Origin: Pseudomonas rustica
GTDB taxonomy: Bacteria > Pseudomonadota > Gammaproteobacteria > Pseudomonadales > Pseudomonadaceae
Reading direction: 5' to 3'
NCBI RefSeq assembly: GCF_018336155.1
Contig: NZ_JAGYHF010000014.1
Coordinates: forward strand, 50,724-114,723
Length of the DNA: 64,000 nucleotides
Below, in pieces: positions 24,975 through 33,245 of the stretch. Within the stretch, counting starts at the first letter, position 1; each line of letters begins with the position of its first letter. The position numbers and the translations under genes were made by a program. The notes beneath the pieces were generated by a model. The model made no database searches and was not told where the DNA came from. It saw nothing but the letters and a program-made list of their open reading frames with translations.

Positions 24975-26402
24975 ATGACATTCTTCTACACCCACCTGCT
25001 GTCTCTTAGCGCCGCCCTGCTGCTGCTCGACGCGGTGCTCTGGCACTTCACGCCGTTCACCCATCGTGCGCCAAGAGTGGCTGTGCGGCTGGCGCTGTTT
25101 CTGGCCTTCTCCGCACTGGTGATCAATGCCGGTGTCAGCCCGCTGCAAGCCCCGCTGTTCGCCGATGACCGCGTCGCGCAATTGGGTGCAACGGCGTTGG
25201 GGATTCTCTGGTGGTTGTACGCCGCACGAGTTTTGACGGAAGTGATCGGCCTGGCGCTGATGCGCCGCATCGGCCACAGCGGTCGATTGCTGCAGGATGT
25301 CATCGGTGCGCTGGTGTTTCTCGTGGCCATCGTTGCCGCCGCCGGTTACGTGCTGGAACTGCCGGTCAAAGGCTTGCTGGCGACCTCCGGTGTGGTCGCT
25401 ATCGTCGTCGGTCTGGCGCTGCAAAGTACCTTGGCCGACGTGTTTTCCGGGATCGTCCTCAACACCACCAAGCCTTATCAGGTCGATGATCTGGTGATGA
25501 TCGACGGCGTCGAAGGCAAGGTCTTCGACATCGACTGGCGTGCCACGCATCTGCTGACCAGCGCCGGCACCATGGCCGTAGTGCCCAACTCGGTGGCGGC
25601 GAAGGCGAAGATCGTCAACCTCAGCCGCCCGAACAACATGCACGGCGTGTCGATCAGCATTCAGGTGCCCAATCACATTCGCCCACGTCGGGTGCTCGAT
25701 GCACTGGATCGTACGCTGCAAGGCAGCAGCTCGCTGTTGCTGAGTCCGGCGCCAAAAGCCGTGCTGAAAGAGGCCGGCGAAACCATGTCGGAATACGTCG
25801 CCAGCGGTTTCATCGCTGAGTTGAGCAAGAAAGGCGAAGTGCGCAATCAACTGTTCGACCTCGCCCACCGGCATCTCGAAGCTGCAGGGATTTCGCGGCA
25901 TCCGGACGGCGTGATCGAACCGTCGACCCGCGCACGTGCGCTGCTTGATGAAGTGAAAATCTTCCGTTCGCTGAGCAGCGAAGAACGTGATCGCCTCGCC
26001 GAATCGATGGTCGCTCAGCAGTACACAGCAGGCCAGGTGGTGCTGGGGCTGGATGAAGTGCCGGACAGTCTGTTCGTGATTGCCACGGGCGTGGTCAGTG
26101 CGACGGTGCCGGATGGTAATGAGCAGGCTGAAGCCGGGCGCATGGGCCCGAGTGAGGTCATGGGTGAGCAGAGTATTCTGGCTGATACGCCGTCGCAGGC
26201 TACGTTTACCGCGCTGACGTCGAGCATCATTTATCGTCTCGACAAGAACCTCACTCGTCAGTGCATGGAACAGCGCACGGAGGTGGGTCGAGCGTTGAAT
26301 AAATTGCAGGCGGTACGTCAACAGAACAGTCGCCTCGCGTTGATGGCTAAACCGGTGGCGGTGCGGAAAGGCGGGTTTTTGGGGTGGCTTCAAAAGCGTT
26401 GA
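24975..26402 (+). CDS. mechanosensitive channel (MscS family) with C-terminal cyclic-nucleotide-binding domain
   Basis: 475 residues from the ATG at 24975, where the first membrane helix begins. Four N-terminal helices end in the pore helix GLLATSGVVAIVVGLALQST (broken by LADVFSG), then the MscS beta domain (DDLVMIDGVEGKVFDIDWR, MAVVPNSVAAKAKIVNLS). From about residue 315 there is a CRP-like cNMP-binding domain: FRSLSSEERDRLAESM, ..SLFVIATGVVSATV, MGPSEVMGEQSIL. Such MscS-CNBD proteins may be gated or modulated by cyclic nucleotides. The canonical phosphate-binding arginine of the cassette is not evident, so ligand binding is uncertain. Confidence 0.9.
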   Translation: MTFFYTHLLSLSAALLLLDAVLWHFTPFTHRAPRVAVRLALFLAFSALVINAGVSPLQAPLFADDRVAQLGATALGILWWLYAARVLTEVIGLALMRRIGHSGRLLQDVIGALVFLVAIVAAAGYVLELPVKGLLATSGVVAIVVGLALQSTLADVFSGIVLNTTKPYQVDDLVMIDGVEGKVFDIDWRATHLLTSAGTMAVVPNSVAAKAKIVNLSRPNNMHGVSISIQVPNHIRPRRVLDALDRTLQGSSSLLLSPAPKAVLKEAGETMSEYVASGFIAELSKKGEVRNQLFDLAHRHLEAAGISRHPDGVIEPSTRARALLDEVKIFRSLSSEERDRLAESMVAQQYTAGQVVLGLDEVPDSLFVIATGVVSATVPDGNEQAEAGRMGPSEVMGEQSILADTPSQATFTALTSSIIYRLDKNLTRQCMEQRTEVGRALNKLQAVRQQNSRLALMAKPVAVRKGGFLGWLQKR

Positions 26403-26832
26403 GGCGTAGATTTTTAAGATCAAGAGCCTACCCCCTCACCCCAGCCCTCTCCCCCAAGGGGGCGAGGGGGAAAGGGAGCCGATCTTCAAGCTTTTCAAAA
26501 TTGAAGTTCGACTCGGTATTGCAGGTCGGCGTACCTCGCAAGAACCCCTCGGTCAGTCCCCTCTCCCTCTGGGAGAGGGGAAAGGGAGCCGATCAAGGTG
26601 GGCTTCAAAATTGAAGTTCGACTCGGTATTGCACGTCGGCGTACCTCGCAAGAACCCCTCGGTCAGTCCCCTCTCCCTCCGGGAGAGGGGAAAGGGAGCC
26701 GATCTTCAAGCTTTTCAAAATTGAAGTTCGGCTCGGTATTGCAGGTCGGCGTACATCGCAAGATCCCCTCGGTCAGTCCCCTCTCCCTCCGGGAGAGGGC
26801 TCGGGTGAGGGGCTCTTCCAGCTCACACCCAA
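26403..26832. repeat. 430-bp intergenic region with a 110-bp tandem repeat
   Basis: No gene. Three units start with GGGAGCCGATC at 26474, 26584 and 26694, exactly 110 bp apart, and differ at a few positions (the second has GATCAAGGTGGGC instead of GATCTTCAAGCTT). Each contains a CCCTCTCCCTC..GGGAGAGGG hairpin. The array is bounded by CCCTCACCCCAGCCCTC (26431) and GGCTCGGGTGAGGGGC (26799-26815), the two ends of a common Pseudomonas intergenic repeat, as if the inner part of one element had been amplified. It lies between the convergent MscS and hydrolase genes. Confidence 0.85.
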
Positions 26833-27456
26833 TTACTTGGCGGTGAACTTGGTATAGCTGTTAATCAAATTGCGATAGTTCGGCAGACGCTCCGACAGCA
26901 AGTGCGCCAAACCTTCCATATCGTTGCGCCAGTCACCCTGCAGCTCGCACGCCACTGAGAACCAGTTCAACAGGTGGGCACCCGCCGCCGACATCCGCGC
27001 CCACGCCGCCTGCTGCACGGTGGTGTTGAAGGTGCCCGACGAGTCAGTCACCACAAACACTTCGTACCCTTCAGCAATGGCCGACAAGGTCGGGAACGCC
27101 ACGCATACATCCGTCACCACACCCGCGATGATCAGTTGCTTGCGACCGGTCGCTTTGATCGCTTTAACGAAGTCTTCGTTGTCCCACGCATTGATCTGCC
27201 CCGGACGCTGAATGAACGGCGCATCCGGAAACTGCTCGCGCAGTTCAGGCACGATCGGGCCGTTCGGGCCGGCGTCGAAACTGGTGGTGAGGATGGTCGG
27301 CAGTTTGAAGAACTTGGCGATGTCGCCCAGCGCCAGCACGTTGTTCTTGAATTCGTTAGGGGTGAAATCCTGGACCAGCGAGATCAGGCCGGTCTGGTGA
27401 TCGACCAGCAGTACAACCGCATCATCTTTGTTCAGACGTGTGTAAGGAACGCTCAT
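26833..27456 (-). CDS. isochorismatase-family hydrolase (YcaC-like)
   Basis: 207 residues. Cysteine hydrolase fold with catalytic Asp in LLVDHQTGLI, Lys in the ATGRKQLIIAG strand, and Cys in VVTDVCVAFPTLSA. The whole length resembles YcaC of Pseudomonas and E. coli, an octameric enzyme of uncertain substrate. AGGAG lies 7 bp before the ATG. It is the last gene of a minus-strand series with an amidohydrolase, an ABM-domain protein and a DoxX protein. Confidence 0.92.
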   Translation of the reverse strand: MSVPYTRLNKDDAVVLLVDHQTGLISLVQDFTPNEFKNNVLALGDIAKFFKLPTILTTSFDAGPNGPIVPELREQFPDAPFIQRPGQINAWDNEDFVKAIKATGRKQLIIAGVVTDVCVAFPTLSAIAEGYEVFVVTDSSGTFNTTVQQAAWARMSAAGAHLLNWFSVACELQGDWRNDMEGLAHLLSERLPNYRNLINSYTKFTAK

Positions 27457-27526
27457 GGGAAAACTCCTGATGGACGGATGGATGAAGCGTTGAGCGCCGA
27501 CCGGACGGCCGGCGCCTTAGGGGAAA

Positions 27527-29365
27527 TCAGAAGGCGAAGCAGGAACAGCCAAACGCGCCCCAGAAACCGGCGAAGTCGCTGACCGGTGCGTTCGACATCC
27601 GCGCCTTTTCATGGCTGTGGGTGTGCACCGCGCAAGGGCCGCTGCACTGGTGAACCTGCGCCTGCAACGGCGAGTTCGGCCGCCAGTGGCCTGGGACTTT
27701 GACCACCGGCGACCAGTCCGGCAGCACCGGAATCGAGCGCGGCCCGAGGTCTTCAAAGTCACCAGCGGCGTAAACAATCTTGCCGCCGACCACGGTCAGT
27801 ACCGACTCGATCCACTTGATCGCTTCTTCCTCGACATGGAAAAAGTCCGCACTCAACGCCGCCAGATCCGCCAGTTGCCCGACCTTGATCTGGCCTTTCT
27901 TGCCCTGCTCCGAGGAGAACCAGGCGCTGCCGTGGGTGAACAGTTCCAGCGCGGTGGTGCGCGGCAGACCTTCTTCGTACAGCGCCAGCCCGCCGACGGT
28001 GCGGCCGCTGACCATCCAGTACAGCGACGTCCACGGGTTGTAGCTGGAAACCCGCGTCGCATCGGTACCCGCGCCGACCGGGACACCTTCGGCGAGCATG
28101 CGTTTGATCGGCGGGGTCGTTTCGGCGGCTTGCTTGCCATAACGGTCGACGAAATATTCGCCCTGAAACGCCATGCGATCCTGAATCGCAATGCCGCCGC
28201 CCAGCGCTTTCACCCGCTCGATGTTCTGCGGGGTGATGGTCTCAGCGTGGTCGAAGAACCATGGCAAACCGTTGAAAGGAATGTCGCGATTGACCTTCTC
28301 GAACACGTCGAGCATGCGGCTGATCGATTCGTTGTACGTCGCGTGCAAACGGAACGGCCAGCGCTGTTCAACCAGGTGGCGCACCACCGGTTCCAACTCT
28401 TCTTCCATGGTCTGCGGCAGATCCGGGCGCGGCTCGAGGAAGTCTTCGAAGTCCGCTGCGGAGAACACCAGCATCTCGCCGGCGCCGTTGTGGCGCAGGT
28501 AGTCGTCGCCCTGATGCAACTTGACGCTGCCAGTCCAGTTCTGGAAATCGCTCAGTTCTTCTTTCGGTTTCTGCGTGAACAGGTTGTAGGCGATGCGCAC
28601 GGTCAACTGGTCGTCTTTGGCCAGTTGCTCGATCACTTGATAATCGTCCGGGTAGTTCTGAAAACCGCCGCCAGCATCGATCGCGCTGGTCAGGCCGAGG
28701 CGATTGAGTTCGCGCATGAACTGGCGGGTCGAATTGACCTGATATTCCAGCGGCAGCTTCGGCCCTTTGGCCAGCGTCGAATAGAGAATCATCGCGTTCG
28801 GCCGCGCGACCAGCATTCCGGTCGGGTTGCCATTGCTGTCGCGAACGATCTCACCACCCGGCGGGTTCGGCGTGTCGCGGGTGTAACCGGCCACGCGCAG
28901 CGCGGCGCGGTTGAGCAGCGCGCGGTCGTACAAATGCAGGATGAACACCGGGGTGTCCGGTGCGGCCTGGTTGATTTCTTCAAGGGTCGGCATGCGTTTT
29001 TCGGCGAACTGGAATTCGTTCCAGCCACCGACCACGCGCACCCATTGCGGGGTCGGCGTGCGGTCAGCCTGATCCTTGAGCATGCGCAGCGCATCGGCCA
29101 GCGACGGCACGCCTTCCCAGCGCAGTTCGAGGTTGTAGTTCAAACCGCCACGGATCAGGTGCAAGTGCGAGTCGTTGAGTCCGGGGATCACGCAGCGGCC
29201 GTGCATATCGACCACTTGCGTGTTCGGCCCGCGCAGGGCCATGGCCTGGTTGTCGTTGCCGACGACCACGAAACGGCCGTCGGTAATCGCCACGGCACTG
29301 GCCAGCGGTTTGGTGCGGTCTACGGTATGAAATTGGCCATTGAACAGAATCAGATCGGCGCTCAT
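27527..29365 (-). CDS. amidohydrolase family 3 (YtcJ-like) metal-dependent hydrolase with Cys/His-rich tail
   Basis: 612 residues, near the usual 540-600. An N-terminal composite beta domain precedes the TIM barrel with GRCVIPGLNDSHLHLIRGG (metal-site HxH) and LPWFFDHAETITPQNIERVKALG interrupted motifs. VPVGAGTDATRVSSYNPW holds the catalytic Asp. The last ~50 residues are unusual: HQCSGPCAVHTHSH and then a C-terminal GAFGCSCFAF, forming a potential metal-binding segment outside the barrel. GAGGAACTG precedes the ATG. It probably acts on an amide or cyclic amide; the substrate is unknown. Co-directional with the isochorismatase, ABM and DoxX genes. Confidence 0.88.
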   Translation of the reverse strand: MSADLILFNGQFHTVDRTKPLASAVAITDGRFVVVGNDNQAMALRGPNTQVVDMHGRCVIPGLNDSHLHLIRGGLNYNLELRWEGVPSLADALRMLKDQADRTPTPQWVRVVGGWNEFQFAEKRMPTLEEINQAAPDTPVFILHLYDRALLNRAALRVAGYTRDTPNPPGGEIVRDSNGNPTGMLVARPNAMILYSTLAKGPKLPLEYQVNSTRQFMRELNRLGLTSAIDAGGGFQNYPDDYQVIEQLAKDDQLTVRIAYNLFTQKPKEELSDFQNWTGSVKLHQGDDYLRHNGAGEMLVFSAADFEDFLEPRPDLPQTMEEELEPVVRHLVEQRWPFRLHATYNESISRMLDVFEKVNRDIPFNGLPWFFDHAETITPQNIERVKALGGGIAIQDRMAFQGEYFVDRYGKQAAETTPPIKRMLAEGVPVGAGTDATRVSSYNPWTSLYWMVSGRTVGGLALYEEGLPRTTALELFTHGSAWFSSEQGKKGQIKVGQLADLAALSADFFHVEEEAIKWIESVLTVVGGKIVYAAGDFEDLGPRSIPVLPDWSPVVKVPGHWRPNSPLQAQVHQCSGPCAVHTHSHEKARMSNAPVSDFAGFWGAFGCSCFAF

Positions 29366-29408
29366 CGCAGTTCCTCAAGCAAAGTAAAAAGAAGCAAACC
29401 CCGCGCGC

Positions 29409-30035
29409 TCAGCGTGGCGAGGTTTCTTGGGAATCGAGGTGTTCATGGGCCTGACTGGCTTCGAGCCACGGCGCGAACAAGCGCGTCACGCGCGGCATGA
29501 ACACGTACACCACCGACACGACGATGGTCAGAGTGATCAGAAACGTGGCGACCACGTAGTTGGAAAGCAGCGGATGCAATCTGAGCAGCGGCCCCCAGAT
29601 CAGCGGCACCAGCAAGGTGTGCGGCAGAATCACCAGCAGCGTGATCACTGCTTGTTTCCAGCGCGGCGGTGGCGAAGCGGCTTCGGCCAGCGGCGAGAAC
29701 CAGAACTCGTTGACCGGCGCGACTTCGGTCTGGTCGCCATCGGCAAGCATCGGCGCAGCTTCATCGACCAGCGCCTGACGCTGCGGCGATTCCAGCCACG
29801 ATTGCATCGCGTCGGTGGAGCAAAAGCGCAGCACGCAGGTGTAGAAGTCGAGACCGGCACGTTTCCCGCGCACCACATCAACCCCCAAGTGCCCTTCCCG
29901 CTGGCCCGCGACCCGCACGATATTGCGCAGCCAGGCTTCATACGCCGCCTCAAACCCGGCCTTGACCCGGTGCTTGACGATCAACGTCACGGTCTCATCA
30001 GACCCCGGTGCTTTTGGACTCAGGACTTCAGACAT
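29409..30035 (-). CDS. antibiotic-biosynthesis-monooxygenase-domain membrane protein
   Basis: 208 residues from the ATG at 30035, overlapping the DoxX stop by 8 bp; GGAGTG lies upstream. An ABM dimeric alpha-beta barrel fills the N-terminal ~110 residues (VTLIVKHRVKAGFEAAYEAWL, GHLGVDVVRGKRAG, PVNEFWFSP). Two membrane helices follow (AVITLLVILPHTLLVPLIWG; VVATFLITLTIVVSVVYVF). ABM domains act in oxidation of quinols or aromatic or heme-like ligands. The membrane anchor and DoxX partner suggest a membrane quinone-linked role, which is inference. Confidence 0.85.
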   Translation of the reverse strand: MSEVLSPKAPGSDETVTLIVKHRVKAGFEAAYEAWLRNIVRVAGQREGHLGVDVVRGKRAGLDFYTCVLRFCSTDAMQSWLESPQRQALVDEAAPMLADGDQTEVAPVNEFWFSPLAEAASPPPRWKQAVITLLVILPHTLLVPLIWGPLLRLHPLLSNYVVATFLITLTIVVSVVYVFMPRVTRLFAPWLEASQAHEHLDSQETSPR

Positions 30036-30444
30036 AACGCAGCACTCCGGGCAATCGGACATTAAGCGCCAGCCGTCCCGGCCCGGCGATAAACACAGTG
30101 GCAAACAGGATCAACAGCAACCAGCCGAACTGCCCCTCGGCCACACTCCATTGCGGATGCACGACCAACAACGCCACCAGCAGAACAAAGAGAATAGGCA
30201 CGCAGGCCAATCGCGCCAGTACCCCGGCGACGATCAGTAGCGGACAGACGACTTCGGCGAAGATCGCCAGCATCAGGGTGAGGTGCGAACCGAGGTGGAA
30301 CGGATCTTCGATCAGCTGCAATTGCGCGCTGAAATCCAGCAGCTTGGGCAAGCCGTGTACCCACAGCAAAAACAACCCGCCGCTGACCCGCAGAAACAGC
30401 AAACCGGCGTCGCGCGCCCGTTCATCGCGTTGCAAAGCGTTCAT
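30028..30444 (-). CDS. DoxX-family membrane protein
   Basis: 138 residues with four hydrophobic helices and the DoxX pattern (GLLFLRVSGGLFLLWVHGLPKLLDF, LAIFAEVVCPLLIVAGVLARLA). CCAGGATGGGG precedes the ATG. It is first in the four-gene minus-strand set and overlaps the ABM gene. DoxX relatives associate with thiol/quinone metabolism and membrane redox enzymes; the exact reaction is unknown. Confidence 0.88.
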   Translation of the reverse strand: MNALQRDERARDAGLLFLRVSGGLFLLWVHGLPKLLDFSAQLQLIEDPFHLGSHLTLMLAIFAEVVCPLLIVAGVLARLACVPILFVLLVALLVVHPQWSVAEGQFGWLLLILFATVFIAGPGRLALNVRLPGVLRYV

Positions 30445-30556
30445 GACCCCATCCTGGAAACTTCATCGACCTGAATAATGCCGATGCCGGGAAGGGAAAA
30501 ATTGAACGGGTGTGCTCAGTTCACCAGCGTGCCGGGATATTCAGCACACCGCAAAA

Positions 30557-30713
30557 CCCTGTGGGAGCGGGCTTGCTCGCGAAGGCGTCGGGCCAGTCGA
30601 TTGATCGTTCCCACGCTCTGCGTGGGAATGCAGCCCGGGACGCTCCGCGTCCCTTCCAGGGCCGAACGCGGAGCGTCCGTTGAGGCATTCCCACGCAGAG
30701 CGTGGGAACGATC
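30557..30713. repeat. REP half-element plus long perfect inverted repeat
   Basis: A single REP core (TGTGGGAGCGGGCTTGCTCG) at 30560-30585 is followed by a 29-bp perfect inverted repeat: left arm GATCGTTCCCACGCTCTGCG... at 30603-30631, right arm at 30685-30713. Between them is a second palindromic pair (GGGACGCTCCGCGTCCC and GAACGCGGAGCGTC). Both kinds are common intergenic repeats in Pseudomonas. No gene is seen in 30445-30717. Confidence 0.85.
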
Positions 30714-30717
30714 ATGT

Positions 30718-31077
30718 TCAGGCAGGTGGATTGAGGTTATCCAGCACCCGATTCACCGCGAGCTCGCCGAGCATGATCAACTGCGCAATTCCCAACAACG
30801 CCCGGCGCTGCGCTGCGGGCAAGAGGTGGGCGACGTCTTGGGCAATGGTTTTGGCTGAGGCGAGGGTTTCGCTGGCGTCGGTCAGTAGATCTTCGTTTTT
30901 GGTGTCGGCGGTGACGGCGTACATCCCACGGGTTTTACGTGGAGGCGGCGTAGAGCCGGGTGGGCAAAGGTAATGGTCGAGGGCGCGGTCGGCGGCTTGG
31001 TGGAGTTTTCTGGAATCGATGGATGCGTAGGGGGATGTAGGGTCGATGTCTGGTGGATTGGGGGTGACTTTGAACAT
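30718..31077 (-). CDS. DUF6124-like small Pseudomonas protein
   Basis: 119 residues from the ATG at 31077, with AAGGAGA 6 bp upstream. MFKVTPNPPDIDPTSPYAS and KLHQAADRALDHYL are typical of a Pseudomonas-restricted family (DUF6124, formerly near DUF3077) found in several copies per genome. The C-terminal half is helical (ASETLASAKTIAQDVA, ALLGIAQLIMLGELAV). Function unknown. The long upstream region has strong RNA hairpins and may be a regulatory leader. Confidence 0.8.
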   Translation of the reverse strand: MFKVTPNPPDIDPTSPYASIDSRKLHQAADRALDHYLCPPGSTPPPRKTRGMYAVTADTKNEDLLTDASETLASAKTIAQDVAHLLPAAQRRALLGIAQLIMLGELAVNRVLDNLNPPA

Positions 31078-31440
31078 GGTGAATCTCCTTTTTAGCGCAG
31101 GGATCACCACGTCCAGTCGCTAAACAGGATGGGTGGCGACCGTATGCAGGTTAGCGAACCGGAAAAAAGGCAACCCGGTAGACCCGAAGGTCTCCCGCAT
31201 ACAGCCGCCATAGCGAGGTGCAGACGATAGCCCGCAACGAAGCATGGAGCGTTGATGCACTTTTTTGATCCGAGTCGCTAAACCCGATCGCTGAATATTT
31301 CAGCGACCGCCAAACGATAGAGACCGGGCCACAAGCGCACAAGCCGGCGGATTCTGTCTTAGCTGTAGGCAAAGGCGCAAGGTTGTGTAGCCTGAAAGAG
31401 TGTCTGCTGGTGTTGCTTAAACAGCGGTGTTTAAAACACC
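31078..31440 (-). ncRNA. candidate structured 5' leader of the DUF6124-like gene
   Basis: No convincing gene fills this stretch. Read on the minus strand it contains a perfect 8-bp stem with 3-nt loop (31288-31306, TCGCTGAA/TTCAGCGA) and a UUCG-capped hairpin (31176-31197, AGACC-TTCG-GGTCT extended by CGG/CCG). A run of six T follows seven nucleotides later (31163-31168). Closer to the start codon there is a GTCGC...GCGAC stem (31116-31140). AGTCGCTAAAC occurs twice (31115 and 31274). The UUCG hairpin with a U run resembles an attenuator. That it is transcribed as a leader is inference. Confidence 0.4.
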
Positions 31441-31467
31441 AAAAACTCAAGCATCACACAGCACCAA

Positions 31468-31557
31468 TGTGGGAGCGGGCTTGCTCGCGAAGGCGTCGGG
31501 CCAGTCGAAAAATACTTTGAATGACACACCGCTTTCGCGAGCAAGCACGCTCCCACA
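31468..31557. repeat. REP-like inverted repeat (GTGGGAGCGGGCTTGCTCGC type)
   Basis: Head-to-head REP pair, with the right arm carrying one change (GCAAGCACGC). It follows the end of the LysR gene at 31594 and may end its transcript. Confidence 0.85.
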
Positions 31558-31593
31558 GGGGATTTTTGTTGTTTGTGAGATCGGCGAAAGGAG

Positions 31594-32517
31594 TCAGACC
31601 GTTGGGATATCCAGCGGCGCCGCCATGAACTGACTGATCCGCGACCGCAACCACTTCTCCGCCGGATCGTTGTCATGCACCCCGCTCCACGCCATCGACA
31701 ACTGCGCCGCATCAATCGGAAACGGCGGGTCTTCGGCACGCAACGCACAGCCTTCAACCAATGCACACGCCGCATAATCGGGCACGGTGGCGATCATTTC
31801 AGTGCCGGCCAGCAACGCGCGTAAACCACTGAACTGAGGCACGCCGAGCACGACGCGGCGGCTGCGGCCGAGTTTGGCCAGGTCGAGATCGATGTTGCCG
31901 CTCAAGTCGCCGGAGAACGAGACCATCGCGTGCGGGCGTTCGCAGTATTCGTCGAGCGTCAGCGGGCCTGGGCGACCGTCGCCGCGCAGGACTTTGCAGG
32001 GGATGTCGCGGAGTTTTTTGCGTTTGGCGTTGGCCGGCAGGTCGGTGGTGTAACTGACACCGACGGAGATCTCGCCGGACGCCAGCAGCGCCGGCATCAG
32101 CAGGTAGTTGGCGCGGCGCACTACGACGACGATGCCCGGTGCCTCTTCCTGAAGCTGACGCAACAATGGCGGGAACAGGCCGAATTCCGCGTCGTCCGAC
32201 AAGCCGATCCGGAACACATCGCAACTGCTTGCTGGCTCGAATTCCTTGGCGCGGCTGACAGCGCCGGAGATCACGTCCATGGCCGGTTGCAGCTCTTTGA
32301 GAATATCGAGCGCGCGCGCCGTCGGCTCCATGGCGCGACCGTTGCGCAGCAGCAACGGATCATCGAACAGATCGCGCAAACGGCCTAACGCGGCGCTGAC
32401 GGCGGGTTGGCCCATGAACAGTTTTTCGGCCACGCGGGTCAGGTTCTTTTCGAACATCAAGGCTTCGAAAATCACCAGCAGATTCATGTCGACGCGGCGC
32501 AGATCGTTACGGTTCAT
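31594..32517 (-). CDS. LysR-family transcriptional regulator (NodD/LinR-like)
   Basis: 307 residues. DMNLLVIFEALMFEKNLTRVAEKLFMGQPAVSAALGRLRDLFDDPLLLR is the LysR helix-turn-helix of the NodD/SyrM-type subgroup, followed by the effector domain. AAGGAAA lies 8 bp before the ATG. It is divergent from a short AraC-type gene. Its target is not evident; the DoxX-amidohydrolase operon 1.5 kb away is one candidate. Confidence 0.92.
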   Translation of the reverse strand: MNRNDLRRVDMNLLVIFEALMFEKNLTRVAEKLFMGQPAVSAALGRLRDLFDDPLLLRNGRAMEPTARALDILKELQPAMDVISGAVSRAKEFEPASSCDVFRIGLSDDAEFGLFPPLLRQLQEEAPGIVVVVRRANYLLMPALLASGEISVGVSYTTDLPANAKRKKLRDIPCKVLRGDGRPGPLTLDEYCERPHAMVSFSGDLSGNIDLDLAKLGRSRRVVLGVPQFSGLRALLAGTEMIATVPDYAACALVEGCALRAEDPPFPIDAAQLSMAWSGVHDNDPAEKWLRSRISQFMAAPLDIPTV

Positions 32518-32729
32518 GGGCTCGATTTCCTTGTATGACCAGCCAGACGCAAGTGCTACGCACTTTACTCGATCAACAGCCCATCCAGCGCGGGTCTGTT
32601 AAGCGAATTAACAACGATTAACTCGTCAGCCGTCAGCCCGCGCACAACAATCGGTGGCCTGCGCAGCGTTGTTTTTTGACCTGAGGGAAAGCGCCAAGTG
32701 TGCGTTCCCCATCGACACGGATCCTGGCC

Positions 32730-33191
32730 ATGGCTCATTCTCTGCAAACCGTCGCCCTCGCCCCTGCCTGCGAACCCGTCGTGCCACGCACCGGTGGCCT
32801 CAGCCCGCAACGGGTGCGGCGGGTCAAGCAACTGATCCTCGACCGTCTCGGCGAAAGTCTGGAAGTCACCGAACTGGCGCAGGCGTGCTCGTTGTCGCGC
32901 AGTCATTTTTCGCGAGCCTTCAAGTGCAGCACCGGCGTGTCGCCACAAGACTGGATACGCAGCCAACGCCTCGCCCGCGCCAAACTGTTGATCCAGCACA
33001 CCGACCTGAGCCTGACGCAAATAAGCCTGGAATGCGGTTTCTGCGATCAAGCGCACTTCTGCCATATTTTTACTCGCAGCGAAGGGATCAATCCGTTCGC
33101 CTGGCGCTGCCAGGTCATGCGTGAACCAAAGAGCCTTGTGGCGAGGGAGCTTGCTCCCGCTGGAGTGCGCAGCAGTCCCAATGTTTGCTGA
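32730..33191 (+). CDS. short AraC-family regulator whose 3' end is REP-derived
   Basis: 153 residues from the ATG at 32730; a GTG at 32700 with GAGGGA upstream is an alternative start. Only the DNA-binding part is present: SPQRVRRVKQLILDRLGESLEVTELAQACSLSRSHFSRAFK and LSLTQISLECGFCDQAHFCHIFTR give two helix-turn-helix motifs. No sensor domain. The last ~18 codons (from residue ~136, LVARELAPAGVRSSPNVC) are translated from the left arm of the REP element at 33136-33245, so the original stop has been replaced by repeat sequence. Confidence 0.88.
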   Translation: MAHSLQTVALAPACEPVVPRTGGLSPQRVRRVKQLILDRLGESLEVTELAQACSLSRSHFSRAFKCSTGVSPQDWIRSQRLARAKLLIQHTDLSLTQISLECGFCDQAHFCHIFTRSEGINPFAWRCQVMREPKSLVARELAPAGVRSSPNVC

Positions 33192-33245
33192 TCAAAAAAG
33201 GGGCCGCTTCGCGCCCCAACGGGAGCAAGCTCCCTCGCCACAGGG
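33136..33245. repeat. REP-like inverted repeat overlapping the AraC gene 3' end
   Basis: Arms CTTGTGGCGAGGGAGCTTGC and its complement ending GCTCCCTCGCCACAGGG enclose a GGGGCCGCTTCGCGCCCC hairpin. The AraC-type reading frame ends inside it at 33191. Confidence 0.85.

Noticed and set aside
23691..26423. 910-codon open frame on the minus strand opposite the esterase and MscS genes
   Set aside because: It is the antisense shadow of two well-supported plus-strand genes plus REP sequence; its composition (His/Arg/Gln-rich) is typical of GC-rich shadow frames and no family motif is present.
26474..26803. CRISPR-like array
   Set aside because: The units are 110 bp, contiguous and nearly identical with no variable spacers, so it is a tandem repeat.
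27611..29500. 629-codon plus-strand frame opposite the amidohydrolase gene
   Set aside because: Antisense shadow of a gene with clear amidohydrolase motifs and a good ribosome site.
31151..31450. 99-codon minus-strand frame upstream of the DUF6124-like gene
   Set aside because: No ribosome site or family similarity, and the sequence is dominated by RNA hairpins; it is better explained as a leader RNA.
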